Part shown: one piece after another, positions 1-6,173 of the stretch | Layout of the letters: every line of letters starts with the position of its first letter | Position numbering within the stretch: the first letter of the stretch is position 1 | Made by a program: the position numbers and the translations under genes | Notes under the pieces: generated by a model | Databases searched by the model: none | What the model saw: only the letters and a program-made list of their open reading frames with translations | What the model was told of the DNA's origin: nothing | NCBI GenBank assembly: GCA_004295885.1 | Contig: SEDG01000168.1 | Location: 1 to 6,844, forward strand | Direction: 5' to 3' | Source of the DNA: Pedobacter sp. | Lineage (GTDB): Bacteria > Bacteroidota > Bacteroidia > Sphingobacteriales > Sphingobacteriaceae | Length of the DNA stretch: 6,844 nucleotides

Positions 1-2102
1 GTATTAAGGATATCTGTGCCGTTTAAGAATAATTCGCCCTTACCCTTTTGAATTTGTTTTTTCAAACCCATATCAACCGAAAATCTTGAACCAATTTTTC
101 CTTGTGGGATTAAATCTGGTGCTAAATAAACAGCAGTTAGCTGAAATTGAGTGGATGGTTTAAACTTAAATGAACCATTGAATTTTACATTCCCAGAAGT
201 TATATTTTCTTCAGGCATGCTATAAACAGTAGGAACAGGATAGCGATTGGTCACGCTAAATGCTTTAATTGTATTCTTATAAACTGCGCCACTGGTGTTA
301 AAAGAGAACCAAGGTGCTAACTCTTGTTGTAAAACAACTTCTCCTCCGGTATTATAACTCTTGCCCGCATTTTGAAAGATATTGTACAAAATAGTATTTC
401 CAGGAACTTGGGTAGCAATTCTGGTAATGGTAGCCTCAATCATTTTATGGTAAAACGAGCTGTAAACATTCCCATTTTTCCAGTTTAGTCTATAACCTAA
501 CTCTATGGTATTGGTAAATTGAGGTCGCAATGTCGGATTGCCAACTTTCAGTAATTCTGGTTCATCATATTTTGGAAAAATACGAATATCAACTTCGTTT
601 GGCCTATCTACTCTTCTATTAAAGAATACAGATAATTTGTTTTTATCATCAATTTTATAGGCAAAACGTAAGTTTGGACCAGGAAAGAATTGCATATCTG
701 TAGGTATGGTTCTTCTTCTCAGCTTAATTCCAGTCTCAATTCTACCTTGTTTTAAGGGTTTAATGTAGTCGAGGTTAAAATCTGCCACATGTTCATCAGA
801 TAATAAAGCAAAAGAATCTTGACCGGTAAACGTGGGCATGATATTGGTAAAGAAGTATTTTTCATCTTCTCTATGCCAAGTATAATTAAAACCAGCATTT
901 AATAAATGTCCCGGTTGCTTAAACTTATGCTGATAAATGGCAGAACCTGTTACGGTGTATTTTACCTCATCCTCTAAAAATTGCCATAAACGCAAACGTT
1001 GAGAGGAATTTGAATCGAAGTAAGGAATATCGCCCCTATCTAATATCTTTTCTCTATTAAAATATCCAGAAAAAGTAAACGAATTTTGCTCATCAGGGTT
1101 ATAGTCTACACCAGATTTTACAGTGGTAAAAGTAGTTGTTCTATTGCGTTTTACCTGTTGATTAATTACCGTCCCATCTGTATAAGTTCTGCTTGCAAAT
1201 TCATTTCTATTTAAGGTTTGGGTATAAAGCCAATCACCCTGCAAAAATGTATTTAACTTATTTTTTCTATAGTTAAGCGAGAGCGATGGATTTAATTTTG
1301 GCGTTGCCTGAAATTGAGGCCTAATGGTGGGTAAGTTTTCTTTTCGCTCCCATAAAGCTCCTAAACCTGTGGTCAATCCAATTTTACCATTAAAACCTTC
1401 TTGTTTGTTCTTTTTGTAAATAATATTGATAATACCGGCATTACCGTTTGCATCATATTTTGCGGATGGATTATTAATGATTTCTATACGCTCAATCGCT
1501 GATGCTGGAATATTATCTAACCCCGTTTGGGTACCAAAACCTGTAATGGCATTTTGTTTACCATCAATTAAAACCGCTACCTTATCATTACCTTTAAGTT
1601 GAATTTTCCCGTCTTGAATGGTTACGCCAGGTAAGTTTTGCATGGCTTGTAAAACTGATCCGCCTACCTGACTTACATTATTAGCCAAATTGAAAGATTT
1701 TTTATCCATTTTATCAGATAAACCATCGGCATTTAGAGCTGTAACACTAACTTCATTTAACGTTTTGGCATCTGTATCCATAGCAACATTACCTAGGTCT
1801 AAAAAAGCATTTAAGTTACCCGTGGTGATGTCTTGCGATTTGCTCAAATAACCTATATAGGTAATTGAAATGGTGTAAGTGCCTACAGCAATATCAGTCA
1901 ATTTAAAGCGACCTTCTTCATCTGTAATGGTACCCACTATAAATTTTTGATCACTTTTATTTTTAAGGACTACGTTGGCATAAGAAATTGGAGTTTTGCT
2001 TTTACCATCTATAACCAATCCAGAAATAGCTGTTTTAACGGTTTGCGCATTTACGCTAAACTTGCATAAGACTAAAATGAATAATAATTTGATAAACTTC
2101 AT
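1..2102 (-). CDS. TonB-dependent receptor / outer membrane beta-barrel family protein, partial (C-terminus off the left edge)
   Basis: I read this frame by hand from the ATG at 2102-2100 to the left edge: 700 codons without a stop. Residues 1-19 form a signal peptide (MKFIKLLFILVLCKFSVNAQ, cleavage near Ala19). Residues about 23-105 are a carboxypeptidase-regulatory-like beta-sandwich (ISGLVIDG...TDEEGRFKL...GTYTISITYIGY). LNEVSVTA (115-122) leads into the plug domain, with LPGV at 157-160 and the family signature NPSAKYDANGNAG at 211-223. The rest, from about 235, is barrel with many alternating aromatic strands. The family usually has about 780-820 residues, so roughly 100 are missing. Such proteins sit in the outer membrane and take up a ligand using TonB energy; the ligand cannot be told from sequence. 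No SusD partner is visible, which argues against a SusC/D glycan pair. The gene is divergent from the transporter-regulator-kinase-phosphatase run. Confidence 0.93.
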   Translation of the reverse strand, partial: MKFIKLLFILVLCKFSVNAQTVKTAISGLVIDGKSKTPISYANVVLKNKSDQKFIVGTITDEEGRFKLTDIAVGTYTISITYIGYLSKSQDITTGNLNAFLDLGNVAMDTDAKTLNEVSVTALNADGLSDKMDKKSFNLANNVSQVGGSVLQAMQNLPGVTIQDGKIQLKGNDKVAVLIDGKQNAITGFGTQTGLDNIPASAIERIEIINNPSAKYDANGNAGIINIIYKKNKQEGFNGKIGLTTGLGALWERKENLPTIRPQFQATPKLNPSLSLNYRKNKLNTFLQGDWLYTQTLNRNEFASRTYTDGTVINQQVKRNRTTTFTTVKSGVDYNPDEQNSFTFSGYFNREKILDRGDIPYFDSNSSQRLRLWQFLEDEVKYTVTGSAIYQHKFKQPGHLLNAGFNYTWHREDEKYFFTNIMPTFTGQDSFALLSDEHVADFNLDYIKPLKQGRIETGIKLRRRTIPTDMQFFPGPNLRFAYKIDDKNKLSVFFNRRVDRPNEVDIRIFPKYDEPELLKVGNPTLRPQFTNTIELGYRLNWKNGNVYSSFYHKMIEATITRIATQVPGNTILYNIFQNAGKSYNTGGEVVLQQELAPWFSFNTSGAVYKNTIKAFSVTNRYPVPTVYSMPEENITSGNVKFNGSFKFKPSTQFQLTAVYLAPDLIPQGKIGSRFSVDMGLKKQIQKGKGELFLNGTDILN

Positions 2103-2117
2103 TGCTATTGATTAAAG

Positions 2118-2133
2118 CGAATTGTCGAATTGT
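2118..2133. repeat. Perfect 8-bp tandem repeat in the receptor leader
   Basis: CGAATTGT occurs twice head to tail, directly upstream of the receptor gene and probably inside its untranslated leader. It could be a simple duplication or part of a regulatory site; nothing else nearby decides between these. Confidence 0.6.
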
Positions 2134-2147
2134 AAATCTCTCTTTTT

Positions 2148-2180
2148 CTAAACTAAACCGAACTTACAACTGATCTCAAT
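2148..2180 (-). promoter_or_regulatory. Candidate Bacteroidota promoter for the receptor gene
   Basis: On the minus strand, ATTG (2180-2177) is followed after 21 bases by TAGTTTAG (2155-2148). This resembles the Bacteroidota primary sigma consensus (TTG, about 17-23 bases, TAnnTTTG), with a mismatch at the seventh base of the -7 box. It would give a leader of about 40 bases before the ATG. The match is weak and such pairs arise by chance in A/T-rich DNA. Confidence 0.3.
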
Positions 2181-2265
2181 GTAACCAAACATTGATTGTT
2201 TCTTTGTAAATATGTACGGTTAAAAGTGTACTGCTTAATTTATGCATAGTTAATCAGTAATTCTG

Positions 2266-2299
2266 TTGGAATTTAGTAGTTGAATAAATCTTATCTTTA
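2266..2299 (+). promoter_or_regulatory. Candidate Bacteroidota promoter for the transporter-regulator-kinase-phosphatase run
   Basis: TTG (2266-2268) is followed after 23 bases by TATCTTTA (2292-2299), which matches TAnnTTTG except for the last base. Transcription would begin near 2306, leaving a leader of only about 12 bases before the transporter ATG at 2318. Position and spacing fit, but the spacer is at the long end and the assignment is tentative. Confidence 0.35.
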
Positions 2300-2317
2300 A
2301 ATTATAAAATTAAGTCC

Positions 2318-2731
2318 ATGTGGAAATTATACGCCGTCTTATCTGCATTTTTCGCCGCAGCAACAGCCATATTGGCTAAAATTGGTATTAAAGGAATTAA
2401 TGGAAACTTAGCTACGGCCATTAGAACCGTTGTAATTTTATTTATTGCTTGGGGCATTATATTGGCAACTGGAGAAATAAGGGAACTGAAAACGTTAACA
2501 AAAAACAATTTAATATTTTTGGGCCTTTCTGGCTTAGCAACTGGTCTTTCATGGATATTTTATTTCAAGGCTTTAGAAACGGGTAACGTTTCTAAAGTTG
2601 CACCAATAGACAAATTAAGTGTAGCCATTGCAGTTGGCTTAGCGTTCCTCATATTAAAAGAACCGATTGATTTAAAAACTGGACTAGGCGCATTATTAAT
2701 CGTATCAGGAAGTATTGTAATGATTTTATAA
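2318..2731 (+). CDS. Half-size EamA/DMT-family membrane transporter
   Basis: The protein has 137 residues and is almost all membrane: hydrophobic segments lie near 4-22, 33-51, 64-84, 95-113 and 119-137. That is five helices, or one EamA domain. Most EamA transporters carry two such domains in about 280-300 residues, so this one would have to work as a dimer; short single-domain members (COG2510 type) are known. The segment APIDKLSVAIAVGLAFLILKE (95-115) is the best family mark. The substrate is unknown; the wider superfamily exports amino acids, sugars or small metabolites across the inner membrane. Charged residues show no strong one-sided bias, so dual topology is possible. The start is the ATG at 2318, after an A/T-rich leader with no Shine-Dalgarno sequence. 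It is first in a same-strand run and lies 44 bases before the response regulator. Aminoarabinose-lipid flippase subunits are also half-size, but I see no specific likeness to them. Confidence 0.87.
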   Translation: MWKLYAVLSAFFAAATAILAKIGIKGINGNLATAIRTVVILFIAWGIILATGEIRELKTLTKNNLIFLGLSGLATGLSWIFYFKALETGNVSKVAPIDKLSVAIAVGLAFLILKEPIDLKTGLGALLIVSGSIVMIL

Positions 2732-2775
2732 ATCCTCATCAATTTTACTACAGATTTATATTGTTAATTTACATT

Positions 2776-3453
2776 ATGAAACTCCTGCTCATAGAAGACG
2801 AACAATCACTGAGGGAAAGCATAGTATCCTATTTTAAAGAGGAAGGAAATATCTGTGAAATTGCCATAGATTATCAGTCTGCCTTAGAAAAAATAAATCT
2901 TTACCAATACGATTGTATATTACTGGATTTAACCCTTCCAGGTGGCGATGGTTTACAAATTCTTAGCGAAATAAAAAGAGCAAATAGAAAAGAAGGAATA
3001 TTAATTATCTCTGCCAGGCATTCGCTTGATGATAAATTAAATGGCTTAGACTTAGGTGCCGATGATTATTTAGTTAAACCATTTCATTTATCTGAGCTTA
3101 AGGCAAGGGTCATGGCAATTGTAAGAAGAAAAAGTTTTAGTGGTAGCAATAGTTTAATTTTTAACGAGATACAAATTGATATCATGGCAATGGAAGTTAA
3201 GGTAAATGATAAAATAGTTACCTTAACTAAAAAAGAATATGATTTATTAATCTATTTCCTCTCTAATAAGGGCAAGGTGATTACTAAAAATGCCATTGCC
3301 GAGCATTTATGGGGAGATGAAATTGATTTATCGGATGATTTTGATTTCATTTATACCCACATTAAAAACCTCAGAAAAAAAATAGTTGAGGCTGGCGCAA
3401 AAGATTATATCAAATCTATGTACGGCGTGGGTTACAAACTAGAACAGGTATGA
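2776..3453 (+). CDS. OmpR/PhoB-family response regulator transcription factor
   Basis: This is a 225-residue DNA-binding regulator, the usual length for the family. The receiver domain (about 1-115) shows all key residues: the acidic pocket E7-D8, phosphoacceptor D51 in LLDLTLPGGDG, switch residue S79 in IISA, and Y98 and K101 in DDYLVKPF. The winged-helix output domain (about 126-223) shows LTKKEYDLLIYFLSNKG, the recognition-helix region THIKNLRKKI (194-203), and the terminal hairpin YGVGYKL. I chose the ATG at 2776 because MKLLLIEDE is the classic receiver start; an upstream in-frame TTG at 2761 would add only five residues (MLIYI). Its stop codon overlaps the kinase start by four bases, so the kinase is its partner. 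Phosphorylation at D51 should promote dimer binding to direct-repeat operators. Targets are unknown, but neighbouring envelope genes are natural candidates. Confidence 0.96.
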   Translation: MKLLLIEDEQSLRESIVSYFKEEGNICEIAIDYQSALEKINLYQYDCILLDLTLPGGDGLQILSEIKRANRKEGILIISARHSLDDKLNGLDLGADDYLVKPFHLSELKARVMAIVRRKSFSGSNSLIFNEIQIDIMAMEVKVNDKIVTLTKKEYDLLIYFLSNKGKVITKNAIAEHLWGDEIDLSDDFDFIYTHIKNLRKKIVEAGAKDYIKSMYGVGYKLEQV

Positions 3454-4700
3454 AATTAGCACAACGTTACAATAGAGCAAATCTACTTACTTCATTTATC
3501 ATTCTTGTAATCACTGGTATAATTTACTATATCGTTATTCACTTTATATTAACCAATAAGTTAGATAAAGATTTGGTAATTGAGGAGAAGGAAATTCAAG
3601 CGTATGTTCAAAATTACAGCAAATTACCCTCTCCAGGAGACTTTCTGCATCAAAAAGTTACCTATTTAAAGCTTGGTGGTAAAACAGTAAATAGAAATTT
3701 CATTTACAATGATTATTATGATGAGAAAGAAAAACAAACAGAACCTGGTAGAACTTTAATAACAAGTGTAATACTTAACGGAGAAAATTATCAAGTTAAC
3801 ATTACTAAATCTAGGGTAGAATCTGATGATTTAGTCCGTTTGATTTTCTTTATCACCCTTGCAGTTACAGTCTTGCTATTAATCTCATTATTGCTGATTA
3901 ATAGGTTTTTATTAAAAAGCATTTGGCGTCCATTTTATGCCACATTAAGTATGATGAAGGCTTTTAACTTGACTGCTAAAGCTGAGATTAAAGCTCAACA
4001 TACAAATGTGGATGAATTTAATGAGCTAAATATGGCCGTAAGCAGTATGGCCGAAAGTGTAAAAAAAGATTATAGGGAGCTGAAGACTTTTACAGATAAC
4101 GCATCTCATGAAATGATGACACCTTTAGCGGTAATTAATTCGAAACTAGATCTTTTGTTACAAGGCGAAGCTTTAAACACCCAACAAGGCGAACTGATTG
4201 ATGAAATTTATAATGCTGTTGGTAGGCTTGGCCGGCTAAACCATTCACTCTTGTTATTGGCAAAAATTGAAAATAAACTCATCCCTGATCAAGAAACATT
4301 TAACTTGAAGGATTTGGTGTTAGAGAAAATCAAGCTATTTCAGGAACTGTTACAGGGAAAACAAATTAAGCTCATACAAAACTTAACAGATAAAGAAATA
4401 ATGATGAGTAAGTATCTCGCTGATATTTTACTTAATAATTTGTTAAGCAACGCCATACGGCACAATTACAATAATGGCTCCATTACAATAGAAATAAATA
4501 AGGAAGAATTAATCATCAGTAACACAAGTAACGAAGCTGTATTGGATCATGGCCAAGCTTTTGAAAGATTTTATAAGGCACCCTCATCAGAAGGAATGGG
4601 TTTGGGCTTAGCTATTGTTAAACAAATAGCTACTCTTCATCAGTTTAAGATTGCCTATTCACATCAACAAGATTTACATATTTTTCGCTTAACTTTTTAG
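3450..4700 (+). CDS. Membrane sensor histidine kinase (HAMP-like, HisKA, HATPase_c)
   Basis: The protein has 416 residues. Transmembrane helices near 12-34 and 129-151 enclose a periplasmic sensor region of about 94 residues with no recognisable ligand fold. A HAMP-like linker (about 152-205) contains DEFNELNMA. The phosphoacceptor is H220 in TDNASHEMMTPLAVI; Met replaces the usual basic or polar residue two places after the Glu. The ATPase domain has the N-box Asn N334 in NLLSNAIRHN, F-box FERFYK (371-376) and G2 box GMGLGLAIV (382-390). The G1 box is weak: the usual DxGxG Asp appears as N358 in ISNTSN, a variant I recall in other Bacteroidota kinases of this type. It starts in an ATGA overlap with the response regulator, implying coupled translation and a dedicated pair. 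It should autophosphorylate and pass phosphate to D51 of the regulator. The signal is unknown. Confidence 0.95.
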   Translation: MKLAQRYNRANLLTSFIILVITGIIYYIVIHFILTNKLDKDLVIEEKEIQAYVQNYSKLPSPGDFLHQKVTYLKLGGKTVNRNFIYNDYYDEKEKQTEPGRTLITSVILNGENYQVNITKSRVESDDLVRLIFFITLAVTVLLLISLLLINRFLLKSIWRPFYATLSMMKAFNLTAKAEIKAQHTNVDEFNELNMAVSSMAESVKKDYRELKTFTDNASHEMMTPLAVINSKLDLLLQGEALNTQQGELIDEIYNAVGRLGRLNHSLLLLAKIENKLIPDQETFNLKDLVLEKIKLFQELLQGKQIKLIQNLTDKEIMMSKYLADILLNNLLSNAIRHNYNNGSITIEINKEELIISNTSNEAVLDHGQAFERFYKAPSSEGMGLGLAIVKQIATLHQFKIAYSHQQDLHIFRLTF

Positions 4701-4727
4701 TACTACAGAATCTCTTCAAGGTTTGGA

Positions 4728-4737
4728 TTTAGTTTAG
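4728..4737 (+). promoter_or_regulatory. Direct repeat TTTAG-TTTAG before the PAP2 gene
   Basis: This 10-base sequence, 15 bases before the PAP2 ATG, is identical to one on the minus strand at 2157-2148 before the receptor gene. A regulator half-site repeat or a shared -7-like box is possible; no clear -33 element lies at the right distance here. This is a tentative call. Confidence 0.22.
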
Positions 4738-4752
4738 CTGCAAATCTTTACC

Positions 4753-5523
4753 ATGAAACACATATTCCTTCTTTTTTTCCTATTTGCTATAAAATTACAA
4801 GCACAAGAAGTAGATACAAACCTGGTTGGACATAAAAATGGGTTTAAAACCTTAACTGAGCATAATCTTTCAGACCCGAAGAAATTTCAATCTTATATTA
4901 TTCCAACCATATTTGTGAGTTACGGACTAATCTCACTCGATAACAATGCAATAAGGGATTTAGATTTGAGTACCAAGGCAGAGCTGAGTGAAGACCATCC
5001 TAAATTTGCCGCACATATAGATGATTATATAGAATTTGTGCCGCTATTTGCCATGTATGGCCTTGACATAGCAGGAATCAAAGCCAAAAACTCAGTTACA
5101 GATCAAACCGCAATGGTTTTAATGACTACAGGTATTACAACAGCTATAATTACCACATTAAAACATCAGACTCATCGATTAAGACCTGATGGTTCTAGCT
5201 ATAATTCTTTTCCCTCTGGGCATACGGCTACTGTCTTTGCAGCTGCCGAATTATTCAATCAAGAATTTAAAGGTCAATCGCCTTGGTATGGTTATGCTGG
5301 GTATACCATTGCAACCGCAACAGGTATTCTGAGAATGTACAATAACAAACATTGGTTAAGTGATGTGGTTGCTGGGGCAGGATTTGGGATGTTATCAACA
5401 AAACTAACTTATGTGCTTTACCCCTACGTTAAAAAACTATTTAACAGAAATGCACAGCACTTAAAAATTGCTCCTACCTATCAAAGTGATGTTATGGGCG
5501 TTACGTTAAGATATAAGCTTTAA
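4753..5523 (+). CDS. PAP2-family phosphatase with signal peptide
   Basis: The protein has 256 residues. A signal peptide ends near Ala17 (FAIKLQAQE), so the protein is exported. The three-part PAP2 catalytic signature is complete: K137-x6-R144-P145 (KHQTHRLRP), P154-S155-G156-H157, and R194-x5-H200-x3-D204 (LRMYNNKHWLSD). H200 is the expected phosphohistidine nucleophile and H157 the acid. In the third motif the usual Ser before Arg is Leu193. Hydrophobic segments near 45-62, 95-108, 120-136, 158-168, 179-195 and 201-226 fit the six-helix PAP2 fold. Family members remove phosphate from phosphatidic acid, undecaprenyl diphosphate, phosphatidylglycerophosphate or lipid A on the periplasmic side; which applies here cannot be told. 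The last 15 residues look like a beta strand. The gene follows the kinase by 52 bases on the same strand, suggesting co-transcription or control by the pair. The gap shows no Shine-Dalgarno sequence. Confidence 0.93.
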   Translation: MKHIFLLFFLFAIKLQAQEVDTNLVGHKNGFKTLTEHNLSDPKKFQSYIIPTIFVSYGLISLDNNAIRDLDLSTKAELSEDHPKFAAHIDDYIEFVPLFAMYGLDIAGIKAKNSVTDQTAMVLMTTGITTAIITTLKHQTHRLRPDGSSYNSFPSGHTATVFAAAELFNQEFKGQSPWYGYAGYTIATATGILRMYNNKHWLSDVVAGAGFGMLSTKLTYVLYPYVKKLFNRNAQHLKIAPTYQSDVMGVTLRYKL

Positions 5524-6126
5524 TTAATGTATTTTCTTTAATAACTTTCGTATATTAATAGCTTTAAGAATTTGCAATTTCTCCTTTCCGTATGCGGTGC
5601 AGTAAGTATGGGAGGTTAGCATATTTAAGTTCATTTGGTTCCATTCTTGGTCTTGATAAACAATGTGCAAAAATTCTTCCCACTCTAACCTCAATGCACT
5701 TTCAAATTTATTGTAATCTTGCCGAGCTAAATGATAAAAATCAGCATCGCAAATAACCATTTCCATCTTGTTTTTTGGTGCTTGAGGATAGGCTGTTGCA
5801 GCTATACAAGAAACAACACTATTTATAAACACAAGGTCTATTTTCAATTCTTTTAAAAATTGTTGTGCAATGATGATGCTAACTTCTTCATGTCCTTTGT
5901 ATTTCTTGGTATAACCTACATCATGAAACCAGGCTGCTATCTGTACAACAATAAGTTCTTCTTCAGTCAAATCAGTATTTTTACCAATCTCCAATACAGC
6001 ATCTACAACATAACGAGTGTGATTTTCATTATGGAAATATAGGTGTGGATCAAGCTCGTCTTTTAAGAGTTTTTTAACAAATTTTGCAACTATCTCAATT
6101 AATCCACTTTTATCCATAACCGTCAT
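5524..6126 (-). CDS. Stand-alone HD-domain phosphohydrolase
   Basis: The protein has 200 residues from the ATG at 6126, or 197 from a second ATG at 6117. The second (MDKSGLIE) is equally likely, as no ribosome-binding site decides. The metal-binding HD pattern is complete: H36 in FHNENHTRYVVDA, H68-D69 in AAWFHDVGY, H79-E80 in KGHEE, and D127 in ICDADFYHL. It is soluble, with no signal peptide or membrane segment. The fold is that of metal-dependent phosphohydrolases acting on nucleotides or cyclic nucleotides; the substrate is unknown. The arrangement YHNxxHTxxVV, then AAWFHDxGY, then CDADxxHL resembles, from memory, the HD half of Bacteroidota proteins annotated as Pycsar-effector family. 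Those continue into a C-terminal membrane domain that is absent here. The gene is convergent with PAP2, the two stop codons touching, and has only 7 bases between its upstream ATG and the ATG at 6134 on the other strand. Confidence 0.87.
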   Translation of the reverse strand: MTVMDKSGLIEIVAKFVKKLLKDELDPHLYFHNENHTRYVVDAVLEIGKNTDLTEEELIVVQIAAWFHDVGYTKKYKGHEEVSIIIAQQFLKELKIDLVFINSVVSCIAATAYPQAPKNKMEMVICDADFYHLARQDYNKFESALRLEWEEFLHIVYQDQEWNQMNLNMLTSHTYCTAYGKEKLQILKAINIRKLLKKIH

Positions 6127-6133
6127 TTAAACA

Positions 6134-6172
6134 ATGATAAACTACAAATCTGAAGAGATTTTGAAGTATTTT
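6134..6172 (+). other. Possible out-of-frame 5' remnant of the LTA-synthase-like gene
   Basis: This frame begins at an ATG and reads MINYKSEEILKYF, which looks like the loop normally found between the first membrane helix and the conserved FDLAAASY region of the LTA-synthase-like protein that follows. It lies one base out of frame with that region: 6173 is left over, or two or more bases are missing. Read on in its own frame it stops at about 6236. The assignment rests on resemblance alone. Confidence 0.35.
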
Positions 6173-6173
6173 C

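Noticed and set aside
1..2102. SusC-type glycan receptor
   Set aside because: No SusD gene is adjacent on the visible side, and the NPSAKYDANG signature and overall length fit the other outer-membrane beta-barrel family better.
2318..2731. Aminoarabinose-lipid flippase subunit (ArnE/ArnF type)
   Set aside because: Half size and envelope context are suggestive, but there is no specific sequence likeness and no other Arn gene.
2302..2742. Two minus-strand open frames (2302-2508 and 2560-2742)
   Set aside because: They lie antisense to the EamA gene, have no family features, and are hydrophobic only because they mirror a membrane-protein gene.
2761..2775. TTG start adding MLIYI to the response regulator
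   Set aside because: The ATG at 2776 gives the classic MKLLLIEDE start; the five extra residues precede the first strand of the fold without purpose.
5860..6042. Plus-strand 60-codon open frame
   Set aside because: It is antisense to the HD motif region of a well-supported gene and shows no recognisable protein features.
5524..6126. Complete Pycsar or other cyclic-nucleotide defence system
   Set aside because: No nucleotide cyclase and no PycTM membrane domain are encoded in the window; only the HD portion is similar.
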